The notes under the pieces were generated by a model. That model saw only the letters and a program-made list of their open reading frames with translations, did not search any database and was not told the DNA's origin. Made by a program: the position numbers and the translations under genes. This document shows positions 23,266 to 35,692 of a DNA stretch of 64,000 nt, one piece after another; position 1 is the stretch's first letter; the number at the start of each line of letters is the position of its first letter. The DNA is from Aphanomyces cochlioides. Taxonomy: Eukaryota; Oomycota; Saprolegniomycetes; Saprolegniales; Verrucalvaceae. Location of the stretch: assembly GCA_019828595.1 (NCBI GenBank), contig JAHQRK010000020.1, forward strand, positions 620,001 through 684,000, written 5' to 3'.

Positions 23266-23699
23266 TGACACGTTGCAGCGCAACCACTTTAGTCATCTTG
23301 TTCAGAAGATGGCTGTTTTCTCTGTCTGATGTGTGCAATGTAGTCTCTCTAGTATATCGATTAAACTTCTTCCATGGTTTCTTCAGAGTCAGCTTAACAG
23401 TGCACAAAATTGGCAATCTTCCATCACCTTCCGGCATCTTGACCCATCCCTGGTTGACTTTGCAATACAAGAATTCTGTGAAAGGCTTGGACGTCGTCCG
23501 TCGAGTTGATCTCAATGGAACGAACACCTCGCCATCGGCCACTTCATAGGCCATGCAGTCGCGGAGCGATCTCACTTGAGCCATCGTCGCCGTGATGCTC
23601 AACATGTTTGCACAATTGACCATGATCTCCACGCCATAGACATTTGGGCCAGAGTCGGTCATGCGAACAAATGTCACTTTGATTTTGGCGCCATAGGTT
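23237..23699 (-). CDS. Uncertain open frame, possible exon
   Basis: An open minus-strand stretch that begins right after a plausible splice acceptor (GGTAG at 23700) and reads KTYGAKIKVTFVRMTDSG, then SLRDCMAYEVADGEVFVP. Its composition looks protein-like for about the first 110 residues. It overlaps the end of the copy A' remnant on the other strand. No upstream exon or family was identified. Confidence 0.25.
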
Positions 23700-24381
23700 T
23701 TCTACCTTCTTTAATCTTCATTTCCACAGCGCTCACTGAATAAGACGCTGTTTTACACTTTATCCTCCTGGGAAGACATAAATACTGGTGCTTCATACTG
23801 TGAATGAAAGAGTGTGTCGTTGTATGATGCGTTATGTCAAAAGTCATAAAAAAACACTACTTGATCATCGCGTTAGTCGGCAAGAGTAAGTTGAGTCTCC
23901 AAATGCGCTTGTGATAATATAAAGACAGGAGTGATGCCAGTCAACCGACAGATCGCAATGTCAATTGAAACCATCGAGCCCGTGAGAGGACATTGGAATT
24001 CTCTTCAACCCAGACTTCGTCCTGCCCGATTATTTAACTTCATTGATACCCACGGTTTTTGTAGTTGACGTTGAGTGAGGAAAAGGCTGTGGCTCTCTGT
24101 TGATAGGATTACATCACACTAACTGCAGCAACATCGAGCGGACAGACGCTATTCTTGTGTACGGTACGACTGGTGGTGGTTCAGTCGGCTGTCATGTACC
24201 CCTTGCACGTCTCCAAAAGTATACCTTAATCCTTCGTATAACGCGCTATATGGCTCCCTCACTTCTTGTCATCTCCATGGGCATTTTCCATATGACGACT
24301 CTCGAAATGAGAAAATACTTAAAGGACGAAGATCCCAGAACGACAAGTAATACACCCATCGTAAAGATTTTTACAACGACA

Positions 24382-27018
24382 CTACTTAATCGTCTTGACG
24401 TGCGAGAACAACGATTGAATCAGCGTCCAAATACGTTTACGCCACCAAAAAGAGAGGAAAACCACCAGCCACTTTGCAGTCCGAGCAGTAGAATTGGACA
24501 AGCGAAGCCAAGGTTTTGCCACAGGAAACTTCTTCAATGACGCATTCGTCTTGTCCGAGAGGTTGGCTTTCAAGAATTGAGCCACAGAGTACGCGATAGA
24601 AAACGTGGTTAGCATTGGGCTAGAAATGCGTCACAAAATATACGTCATCAGTCATCGCCTTACTTGACTCCCGAAGCAGTTGGGAAAAGAGATGCATCCC
24701 CGACATAAAGACCCTTGACTTCCCAGCTTTCACCGTCAGGGTTGACAGCTCCAGTGTCAGGTGAGTCCCCCATCCGGCAACTGCCCATTTGGTGCGCATT
24801 GACAATACCAAGTCTGTTTTGCTCAACACCAAGTTTACGAAGTTGCTCAAACCACTTCTGTGTTGTTGCGCATTCGATGGGATTTTCTAATTCTTCAGGC
24901 GTACGAAGTTGAAGTGGTGGCAGGTCAAAATGAGTCGCATTCACTTCGACTGCACCTTGGGAAAGCAAAATCTTGGCGGCAGCTATAAGGCCCTCGACGT
25001 GAGAAATAGAATCTTTCTCGCCGAGCTTGAAGTGAATTCGAGGTCGTCCTAATCGATTTACATCAGCATTAGAATCACCTGTCAAAGGGCACCTGTAGAG
25101 TCGATAGAAATACTGCTGACCGAATCCAAGTCACGGGCAAGGATGATCATCGACACCACTCGAGGGTATTGCATCAACAGGCGGTGAAAATCAGCATTGC
25201 TTCGCCATGGAAGGAATGCAGCGATGAGTCCAATGAGCGATGCTGTGATCTCAATGCGAGCTCCATATCTATGAGATACTTTAGTGTCCACAAAATATTT
25301 ATTGACTCACCCATTGCCATGAATATTGCGAGCAACATTGCAAACCGTAGTCAGAATAGAGCCTTTCCAGCTTTGAATTTCTCGATCGGGAAAGAAACCA
25401 TGCAGAGTGACGACAGGATGCAATCGCAAATTGCTACCAATATTGGGATTTTGAAGGCCAGATCGCAAGAGCAACGCTGGTGTATTGATGCTACCACAAG
25501 AACTCACGACGGTCTTGGCTTTCACAATCAACTTCGCTGAGCCATTGAGAACTTTGCCAACGATGCCAGTGACTTCTTTGGCGTCGGAGTAAGTAATTTT
25601 CTCAACATAGCAGTCGTCAATAAATTTTGCGCCAGCCTCAGCAGCGTCCTTGAGCCACGTCACGTGCGTTCCTTGTTTTTCACCATAAGGGCAACCCAAA
25701 GTACAATAACCACAAGAATGCTCGTGGCCATTTGTATTTTGCGGCACAGCATCTACAGGATAGCCAAGTTTACGGGCACCATCGAGCAATAATTGGTTTG
25801 GAGCGTTATGCTTGATATGATCGGCTGATATGCCTAAAACCAATTAGAATTGACGCCGTTTTCAATCACAAACCAGTGCGGGCGATGACTGCATCGATAG
25901 CTTCTTGAAAGGCAGGTGTAGCAAAATACGGCAAGTTGTATTTGGTTGCCCATTCTTCGCATACTGCCAGCGGTGGACGCAACGACGCAGACCTGTCATT
26001 GTTTATCGGTCATGTCGATAAACTAGAGGCTTACCAGTTGATATAGGTACCCCCACCCCACGCTGATCCAGCAAAAAGCATCATCGAGGCATCTTCAGTC
26101 GCCAACACAGACGAGCTTTCAAAATTGTCCATGAAACTTTGAAGCTCGTGGAAGGAAGCATCGGCAGGGTTATAGTACGAAGCTTTCTCAAGCACAAGAA
26201 CACGATGACCTGCTTTTGCCAACTCGGCCGCTAATTCAAATCTTTGATAGACAGCAGAGTGTATATATTACCTATGACACCACCGCCAGCCCCTGAGCCA
26301 ACGATAACAACATCCGTCTCGATTTCAATGGGCTGTCCTGACGCTGCCATGGCCTTAACGCTACAAAATCACATTAGTTTTGCAAGACATGACTTCAATA
26401 CTCTTCAAACTTGGGCTCCCAGAAAGCAGAGCGTGGTGGCCGCTCGGCTTCCTCTGGCTTTCCTGCATAGTTGAGTGCATTCCAGAATGGGTTGGGATGT
26501 CCATGAATGGTACGAGTCTTGGAAAAGACGCAAAACGTCACGAGGACCTTGAATACTAAAAATAATGATCGGAATCTCGACATGCGAGATCGCGCCAAGT
26601 TGCGCAGGGCATCTTCACGTTCTGCCAGAGTAAGTTCATGAAATGGAACCATGCGAGCAGCTCCAGTTACGAGCTTGGTACCCCATCCAGTGTTGAGCAG
26701 CGAGAACACAGTTTCAAGATCCTTCCACTTGTCTTCTGGCAACTTGTGAAGGAGCACTTCCATGCTATGGAGGACACCCACTTCCTGCACATCGACTTGG
26801 GTCAGGTTGAAAAGATCACTCTCTTCTTGCTCGGGGACAGTTCCATTCGAGAATTTCCTCAGCGTATGCAGGTGGTCAGAGACAATGCCAGCAGCGATGT
26901 CTTTTGGAAGCGGGCCACAAATGGCCTCGGAGATGGCCAGGACAGTTGCGTTCTGCTGGTCAGTCAATCGGCGCATTGCTATGTTGCGTCTTTCTTGCAA
27001 AATGGATCCTGCCTTCAA
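24382..27018 (-). CDS. FAO1: long-chain alcohol oxidase (GMC oxidoreductase)
   Basis: FAD enzyme of the long-chain fatty alcohol oxidase type. The family oxidises fatty alcohols to aldehydes with release of H2O2, usually on ER or peroxisomal membranes. Eight exons: 27018-26402, 26360-26272, 26230-26035, 25992-25874, 25833-25311, 25268-25093, 25048-24664, 24619-24382. They join to 780 residues with no break. The FAD-binding motif is VVIVGSGAGGGV at the exon 2 region, followed by LAKAGHRVLVLEKA. Next come GGGTYINW, the Cys-rich HSCGYCTLGCPYGEKQGT typical of FAO, and the C-terminal AHQMGSCRMG and DASLFPTASGVNP motifs. The C-terminus is basic and hydrophobic (WLVVFLSFWWRKR), fitting membrane association. 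An alternative start is Met15 (26976). It is paralogous to FAO2 but keeps three extra introns. Confidence 0.92.
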
Positions 27019-27690
27019 TTTGCCTGCTCGAAGATCAAAATTAGACTAAAATAAAGTATCGATGACGGATCAAACAACTTCAACTAGGATAAGTCCTAAT
27101 TTTAAAGTGCACTTTGGGAACTTTGCCTCGATTCTACTTTGTCGTTTTAGTTGGTCAGAATAAGTTCTAGAATGGCAAACTGCATCAAGATAGAGAGAAC
27201 TCTTGGAAATGAAGAACTACCACACCAAACGGTAAAAGTCGTCACGTTGCATCGACAGCTAAGGAGTGTCGATTGAATCTGTTAGATTGCTATTTTGATT
27301 CCCACGACGATAAATTCCAAGTTTGAAAAGGTACAGCTCATACTAAAGGTTAGCGATATAGTGCAATCTGATGGTACATTTGAATCTGAAACCATGGCAT
27401 GCTTGCTGACGCGAGGGAGAACAAGGACTTGCAGTACCACACTTTCTTATCTAGCAACGCAAGATCAGCCAGTTCGCATCAGCATGTCATTCCAGTTGTT
27501 TACTTCCTCAGAAGATTGGCTGACCTAAGCTCTCCATCGTTGTTGAACTTCATCAAGGAAACTTGATTCTACTCTGCGGTAACGCCGATTTTCGCGAATC
27601 GAGGGCCACACGCAGCATGAAGGACATGGACACTTGCCAATATGCGGATCGCAAAATCGATAAACGTGATGTCGAGACCACTCTAGTGGA
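27019..27690. other. Intergenic gap between FAO1 and copy B
   Basis: Upstream of FAO1, so it should carry its promoter. No gene is supported; the open frame at 27295-27528 has no recognisable features. Confidence 0.5.
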
Positions 27691-30600
27691 TCAATTCGAG
27701 TAATCTATTTGGGTCGGAAGCTCAGTATCGCTCGTCGGATCTGCAAGGGGCAATGCAAAGCAAATATGCTGTGGGCATGTGGCTGTCGCACAATCGGAAT
27801 ACCGAAGTGGCTCAATGAAGAAGCGCCACGATTTGATATCGAATATGTACACTTTGTCATGGAATTCGACAGAAAGCAACCCCGTCAGGACCCCAGACGG
27901 TTTGTCCAAATGCCACGTATTCATATACTTCCATTTCGCAAATTCAAAATTATCTTTTGCCGCAGCGTATAAAAGCAATGACGACGTGGTCACTGGAGTG
28001 CCGGCGGGAGGCCACAAACGCTCAACGTGTAGCAAAAAATAAGACTAAACCCAACAAGGTGAAAAATTGCAGTGCGCTTCCAATGTAAACGGTGCCACTT
28101 TGGCACTCGAGTTGAAAGTCCACTTGAACGACGGAGCACGTCCGTGAAATAGAGGCAGTGGCAACTGGAGGCGATACAAAAGACAAAATTGAGGATTGAT
28201 CCACACTACAATGGAGCTCAAAAGAGCACCCCGTGGCGTGTACTGCTTGGTCAGGACTGAAAAGATGTCATTCATCAAATAGTCCATCCAATTGAGCTCT
28301 CCAGCGGCAAGTATTACTGTGTACCAAGGCGAAGCTGTAGCTTCCAAGCCTGAGATTAGTCCAGAAAGAAGTCGTGTTTTAAGGTTCAGGGATGCGGTGG
28401 ACAATAGAGCAATGACGGTAAGAGCTCGAACAAAAATGAGAGGACGACCAATCCACACCAAAGAGCCCACTCGACTAAAAAAATGACGTTGAAAGCTTCG
28501 ATTTGGCCCTTTAACCCAAGAATGTAGAGGAAGACAATACACCCCACGGAAAGAAGAACAATCGAGATGTAGTACAAGAGCCAAGACATCAAGCGAGCCA
28601 TGTTGGACGGAACTTCAGTCGGATTCGCTTGAGTTTCGACCAAAGGCCTGGCAGTCGAGATGGCAGTAATAGTACGATTTTCGCCTTGGAACGACACTAC
28701 CTCCCAAACGCCTTGAGCCCAATTGAATAAATACATCCAAGAGTACAATTCGAAGTCAGGCTCGGATGGATCAAAGAAAAGTACAGAGGACAGTGTTATG
28801 GTGGAGCCACGTCGAAGGAATTGCGATAGTCAAACACGGTAATTGTTCCAGAAGTCAGCTTTTGCTTGGTGTGCTTGAGCGTAAAGTAAGTTAGCACGAT
28901 CGGGTGCCAGATATTTTTTGAGAAATGGAATATACATGTGCAGAGCAGTCTTGGTGCTAGCGGGACTATGAGTGTTCATCTGGCTTACAGAAGTCACGTT
29001 CACACTAGAATTCACGGCCACAAGGCCAGATAGGCCAGAATGCATTTTGAATTTCAGCGCTTAAGCAGAGCAGCTTTGAAATCTCGTAACCAATACTTTG
29101 ATACACACTTCTCAGTGATGCAGGGAGACGACGTGCTTCATGGCCACAGTTCCAAAAGGCCCCAGGGCTCCACGAACTGTAGCAAATCCTTGACCCATTG
29201 AGATGTTAAGTATACTTCACTGATGAGCACAGCTTCTGGAGTATAATTTCGAAACATAAATAATGGACTCAAGCGAATGAGACTGATTGGTAATACTTGT
29301 GTTTGAAGAAATACTTCACATTTCGAAGGATAGATTCTAAGAATACTGCACCATTTCACCTGTTATCCTTGCATTTATCTTGAAGTTTTTGTGACACAGC
29401 CATTTCCCATCGACCATTGAAATCCACGTAGCAATACGTCGTCATGATCCAAGGGGCGTGATATCCGTCTGATTGTCGTAGACTCTGGATAACACTGGTT
29501 AACGAGTTGGATTCGTCTTGTAAAAATTGGCATGAAGTGGTGAAACGAAGATCGATGCTGCTGAAATATTTGATGATGTCGCTAAATAACCATACTCATC
29601 CAGTGTGAGCATGAGATTGAGTGAGAAGTTTGTAAATTGTAGATTCAGGTTAAACCAATTGCTCAAGTATACTTGTGTGGATGCATTAAATGAAGACCAC
29701 AAAAAGTCGTTCATCATCGCTGACTTTGAACGTTGGATGAAACTAAAGCTGCTACCTATTTCCCCCATCATAAAAAACAGCGTCAAGTAGCTAAGTAAAA
29801 CATTAAAGCGGTGAAAGGATCCGGTATACACACCAATATTTGATTGGAATTGACTGGAGGTTTTGCGAAACGGATGGACTTTGCCCTCACTTAGATTAAC
29901 AATAATCCAAGTCTTGATATCGAACAGATGTGTCTTAATTGGCAAGATTCCTGACATGATCCAATGAGAAATTTCAGATTCTATCACCGAGCGTCCATAT
30001 GATGGCAGAAACGCCTCAGAAGTTGCTGGAACTAACAACTGCGGAGTTTCGTAGTCTCGCTGCTTCGAATCCTTGCTTATGTGCGATACATAGAGAGCCA
30101 ATCCCATTAGGGAGAGGAGGAGCGTGGCAACTTGTAAAGCAAATAAATGCACGACTCGATTGAAATGTCCAATTTCAACCACGCCACTTGAACACACAAC
30201 ACCACGACGGAAAGTTGCAACTGTCTACGTCTGGTTCAAACTTGCACGGACTTGAACGGGGTCAATTGATTCAATTGTGAAAATGGTAATGAATGTGAGG
30301 AGGCCATGCAAAGGGGCGTATATTTTTGCTTGATTTTTCATGAATGGAAGAAGAACGTCGTTTACCGTAAGAGATCCAGGTACATTCCCCTGAGAGAATC
30401 ATGCGAGTTGTCCAAGGGCGAATATGATTCAGAAAGAACGTAACATTATTGGAAGAAGTCAAAGTGGCCGGAGAAGTACTCAAAACGAGAATAGCTGTAA
30501 GACCGCGAAGAACGAGCAATGGTCGTCCTGCCCAAACGCTGCCAACAATTCGATTGATTTCAAAGAAATTTCGTCCGTATTGCTTGGTGGCTGAGTATGC

Positions 30601-32055
30601 GAGCAACAAGAGAGTGACAACACCCAAAACCACTGTCAAGTACACAGCCGTATAGCAAAAGTAGATACAAGCTGTGCGAGTTAATTCCAATGAATTGCTT
30701 GCCACTGGATAATATCCACTACGTGTGGACATTAAGGCTAGACTGCCTACATCCCCTTCAAATATATAAGCTTCTCGTGTCCCATCAGCCCAATCGACGA
30801 TAACCATCCAGCCAAATGGCGTCCAGGGATCTGTGGAATTCTTTATGACTGGCTGAGAGAACAGCTCTTTAGTGGAGTTACCCGACGACAACTGGATAAA
30901 TAGAAGGTTCAAGCTCTGAATGTCTTCAACAATCGATGAAAATTTTTCAGGACCACTTAGTTTGGATGAGATAGACTTTGCGCTCTCGAGGATAGTATTG
31001 CAAACGCTGGAATTCAAAACCCTCAGGCCACAGGTTGACGAAATACTTGATGACGTCTGTGGCTGTGCCAACCACATTGAAAATATCTCGTTGACCTGAG
31101 TAAATGCAATCGTAAAGAGTTTTTGCCTTTGGCATGCGTCGTCAAAACTGAAAGGCATTTGTACGTATAGCTTGGATGGGGCGACAAGTGCACGTAGTGG
31201 ATTTCCCCCATAATATAGCCTCCCTGGGCCTCCCCAATTTGGGGGCACAACAGTAGCGAGTTGACCAGAGCGACAAACTTGGACTAATAAATAAAACTGT
31301 CGAAATTGTCATCGACCGACTCACGCAAGCGCATTGACAATTGTAATCCTGTTCAAATTTCCCGTTTGATATCGGTTTTGGAATTGAGTCGAGTAGTGTG
31401 TGAGCCCTTGGCTGCGCAAAAAATCAACTTCGTCCGATATCGATCCCCAGTCATGATCAAGGATATAGTTCACCCATGCAGAGCCCCCTGGAGCCGTTGC
31501 CAAAGCAATTAAGATCGTTTGGTTGATTTGTACGCCATACGCGGATTGAAGAGAAAGTCAATTTGATTCACGTTTCGAAGCAATGTCTCCAAATGAACAG
31601 CAGCGTTGTCGTGATAGTGCTTGGCGCGTCGGAGTTGTCTTTTTGCTGTATGAGCCATTTCGTATTGATGACCAAAGTCGACCCAGCAGTACGCAACCAT
31701 GATCGATACGACATGACAGCTAGTTTGAATGACACAGGTCGTGTCAACTCCCTCCTCGTGATTCGTAAGCGCACTGTTGACGGCAATGAGTAGTCCTTGA
31801 GGAAAGCTGGAGCAAATATATTCATATCTCCAACGTCGTTGAATCGTAGCTTGGTGTTCACGAGATCGGCCAGAAACGCGTTGGCACCAGTCGAGTTAAA
31901 ATTCTGCCAGAAATGGTCGTTGGATGTATACTCGGTGAGGATGAATACACACGCAAGGCTGCAGGCAAGCGTGACGATGGAGTAGGCAAATCCGAGCTAC
32001 GATAGACTCACATGCGCCAAGAGCGCCTTCAAGCTCATGCCTGGGAAAGCAAACT
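27691..32055 (-). pseudogene. Copy B of the two-half membrane protein family
   Basis: Same order of motifs as copy A, read on the minus strand: FAYSIVTLACSLACVFIL and TEYTSNDHFW near 31950, YCWVDFGHQYEMA near 31690, PFGWMVIVDWADGTREA near 30800, GSVWAGRPLLVLRG near 30530, STQVYLSNWFNLNLQF near 29680, YLFNWAQGVWEV near 28720, GSLVWIGRPLIFVRA near 28460, and the C-terminus at 27691. A clean 42-base intron (GTGAGT..ATTAG, about 31320-31279) joins NALA to PSLSLWSTRY. Lesions: an in-frame stop after the first 15 codons, frameshifts in 31500-31860, loss of about 300 bases after STRY (31250), a break near 30270, and heavy decay with deletions in 28830-29490. Its 5' end faces FAO2. Confidence 0.75.
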
Positions 32056-33315
32056 TGGCCGAAAATATGTGCAAGGCTATTCATATCACAACCTTTTTTG
32101 TGTCGGCTTGTCCACGGCGAATGTCTCTGGTGCAGGCGAGCGTTACAAAGCCAACATGAATGTCGTAAGCATTTCAAGGGATCGACAAGTGAAACTAGGT
32201 CGAGCTGTGTACAACTCAGCGACCAGTTCGATTCCTCCTGCGAGTTGTACTGCCCCTCTCCTCATTTGTTGTCGACAATCGTCCAGCCGTCGTACACCTT
32301 GAACGTTCGCCGGGCGAAAAAAGCAACGCACATCAATGTCTTCCTTCATGTAGCTGGGAGAATGCTTGCTAGCACTCCTCAATTCATGGCAAGATTGCAC
32401 TCTCGGGATTGACTTGGAGAAGCAGGTTTCAACTCAGTGAAACATACCGTTGAGCTTGCTGTTGCCTCATTCTATCATTCTATCTCTGACGCTTGTGTTG
32501 TAGTTCTTCCGTTCGCTCATCGTGCTCGTCCAGACAACTTTGCAACTATTCGTTTTGACAATGCACGTTCAAAAGACTTACGATCGTGCAGCACATACTT
32601 CATTTCTGAAAAATTCACTGTGGAGATGGATGGTTGGTGGCTGCCGTTGAACTCTCGCTGGCTAGACGGCCTCCATCTGCGGTATATAAAAGTTGAATCG
32701 TGCAGAAGTATGGAATCCGACGCAGCCCTGTCCCGACAACGACCGCCAACAACAAAGCGGACTGGAGGAAGAGTCATATACATGACCGACTAGTACCAGT
32801 TGCTTCGGTAGAAACTATTTTGTCAAACGTTCCACGACGGAGACGGCAGTCGTATCGGTACTGGCCACAACTTTCAATCTCTTGCACGACTGACCCGCCA
32901 CACTTCAAACTTGACGGGCGTGATGACTTGTTGACTCAAAGAGACGTCCGAGGCAAGTTTGAGCGACGAATTGAAGTCATGAAATATTTCAGCCATGTGT
33001 TGATGGCTGCGTTTAGATCGTCAAAACGTATAGCATCCTCGTGAATCGGCTCAAGTTCAGTCGCTTCTTCCGCGGCGTGAATTGGCCGACATGACGACGT
33101 CAGTCTGGACGCAAGATGGAATAAAATATCGAATAGATACATTCGATCGGGACGAATGTGCAATGTGCGTGCTCGAACGAAGAAAGGATTGACAATGGGT
33201 GCGCTCAGTCGGACGCATATCTTGTGGTCAAGGATGATTTTTATCTGAATATTCCAAAATCGACAAAGATTGCACTGTTTCACGGACGTCTTCATTTTTC
33301 ATTTCACTCATTGCA
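32056..33315. other. Divergent gap between copy B and FAO2
   Basis: About 1.26 kb with no supported gene. It holds the 5' sides of both copy B (minus) and FAO2 (plus). Open frames on both strands (for example 32437-32793) lack any recognisable motif or splice pattern. Confidence 0.5.
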
Positions 33316-35692
33316 GTGCTCATGACATTCACAGAGACACACAAGGCGACCCTGTCGGCCATTGCCTCGGCCTTTCTCGCGCCCCTGTCCAAGGAAGACG
33401 CCAGTGCGATCGTTGAGGAGCACATCCGTGAGCTTCAAGACGACTCGATGCGGGAGGACCTTGAATCATTTCTCCAAATGCAGACTCCGGACCTTGGCAT
33501 CACAGAAGCCATGGTGTCCAAGCTCATGTATCTTCCACAGGACAAACAAAACGATTTCCGCCAAATCATCGACCTTCTTGCGACTGGATGGGGAACTTTT
33601 CTCCTCACTGGATCCTCCCGCGGACTGCCGTTTCATGAACTGTCGCTTGCCGAGCGCGAAAGTGCGCTGTTGCGTCTGTCCAAATCCAACTTTTCACTCT
33701 TGAGAGCGCTCTTTCGCTCGTTGAAAGGGCTAGTTCATCTGAATGTCTTTGCCACGGGGAGTACCGTGGACGGCACCACGAATCCATACTGGAAGGCGCT
33801 CCAGTACTCTGGTCAACCTGACGAGAAGCCAAGACCTCCACGCTCTCACTTCTGGCAGCCAACTTTCGAAGAGTACCATCGTCACGGCGATCAATGCAAC
33901 CTAACTTGTGTCGTAGTGTGAAAGCCATGGCCGAAGGAGCTCAAGGAGGAAAGATCGTCGTCGAGACGGATGTCGTTGTCGTTGGATCTGGAGCTGGCGG
34001 CGGAGTCGTCGCTGCTGAGCTGGCTAAGGCCGGCTATCGTGTCTTGGTCCTCGAGCAAGGCGACTTTCATCATCCATCCGATTCCAACTACAATGAAAGC
34101 GAGGAATATGCCAAGCAATACATCGATTCCGTCTTCCTCACGTCGCAAGATAATTCGATTCAAATGCTCGCTGGGAAGACGTGGGGAGGCGGCACCGCTG
34201 TCAACTGGTCGGCATCGCTCCGTCCGCCTCAACAAGTTCTCGACGAATGGGTTTCAAAACACAAATTGCCATACTTTGGGTCGCAAGAGTACCAGCAAGC
34301 GCTCAACGTCGTCTGCGCACGTGCAGGTATTGTCATTCCCATGCTGAATTGTCCTATTGACTTCGGCATTGGTAGGTGTTTCTCCCGACTATGTCAAGCA
34401 CAATGTTCCGAATCAAAACTTGCTCGATGGATGTGCCAAACTGGGTTTCCATGCCGAGACGATTCCGCAAAACACGGCCGGCGCGGAACATTCATGCGGC
34501 TATTGCTCACTGGGATGTCCCTACGGCGAGAAGCAAGGAACGCACATCACGTGGCTCAAGGACGCTCAACTTGCCGGGGCCAAGTTTATCACGGGATGCT
34601 ACGTCGACAAGATCACATATTCCAGCGACAAGATTGCATCTGGAGTCGTTGGGACTGTCCTGAATGGCACTGTCGCAATTGAAGTCAAGGCCAAGACCGT
34701 CGTGAGTTGCTGTGGCGGGATCAATTCGCCAGCTCTCTTACTGCGATCTGGTCTTACGAACCGAAACATTGGCCGCAACATGCATTTGCACCCAGTCACG
34801 ACAGTCCTGGGGTTCATGCCAAAGCAGGAGGTCAAGGGGTGGGAAGGGTCGATCATGACAAGTTTGAGTGATGTTGCGAGCAACTGCCATGGCGATGGGT
34901 AAGCGATGTCAATTCCCCATGGATCTAACAGCGACCTTTAGGTATGGCGCACGTCTTGAGACGCCCACGTCGCTCTTGGGAGCCACCTCTGCATTGCTTC
35001 CTTGGCGTGGCAACAACGACTTTATGCGCATCATGATGCAAGCTCCCCATCTCTCAGGAATCGTCACAATTGTGCGAGACTGCGACTCGCCCATCCAAGT
35101 CAAACTCGACGCGACGGGTCGAGCGCGGGTTCACTTCCAGCTTGGAAAGAAGGACGCCGTGTCCATGGTGGAAGGCATGATCGCGTCCACCAAGATCCTC
35201 TTGGCTCAAGGGGCAATCGAAATCAACACATCACACTTGTCCATTCCTGCCTTGCGACTCGAAACAGAAGAAGGCCGAGCGAATCCGATCGAATGCGAGA
35301 CGACAAAGCGCTGGTTTAGCCAACTTCGATCGGTTGGGATTCCTTCCAACTCGCTTGCAATCTTCAGCGCGCATCAAATGTCAAGCTGTCGCATGGGCTC
35401 CTCGCCAGCGACGGGTGCTGTGAACCCTCAAGGCGAGAGTTGGGAAGTGCAAGGTTTGTACGTCGCCGATGCATCCATCTTCCCCACCGCGTCTGGAGTC
35501 AAGTAAGAGTATGATCTTGCTGTCGTCTTCTTATGCTTATGATGTAGTCCAATGGTCACGACGCTATCGATGGGTTACTCTGTTGCCCAATTTATCAAAG
35601 CCAATCTCGACGAGGAGAGGACGAGTGGACGGCGTGCGCGCAGTAGCTCGTCCTCGTTTTGGGAAAATATTGGCTCTTGGTTTTCAGCGTAA
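33316..35692 (+). CDS. FAO2: long-chain alcohol oxidase (GMC oxidoreductase)
   Basis: Paralogue of FAO1 with the same predicted reaction: fatty alcohol to aldehyde with O2, FAD-dependent. Five exons, 33316-33872, 33917-34326, 34376-34898, 34942-35502 and 35548-35692, join to 731 residues. Motifs: VVVVGSGAGGGVVAAELA, GGGTAVNWSASLRPP, HSCGYCSLGCPYGEKQGT, then SAHQMSSCRMG and DASIFPTASGVN near the end. The exon 34376-34898 has exactly the length (523 bases) of its FAO1 counterpart, and 34942-35502 (561) equals two FAO1 exons added together (176 + 385). The tail ends in a Ser/Arg-rich stretch, not in the hydrophobic WWRKR end of FAO1, so its membrane binding may differ. The Met two codons downstream (33322) is an equal start candidate. 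Confidence 0.92.

Larger units (their letters stand above)
22473..24381. other. Intergenic region with one family remnant
   Basis: Apart from the C-terminal remnant at 23126-23265 and an uncertain minus frame at 23237-23699, no gene is supported. 23700-24381 is empty as far as I can see. Confidence 0.5.

Noticed and set aside
23237..23677. Minus-strand frame as a certain gene
   Set aside because: Kept only as an uncertain entry: protein-like composition for part of its length, but no family, no upstream exon, and it overlaps a pseudogene remnant.
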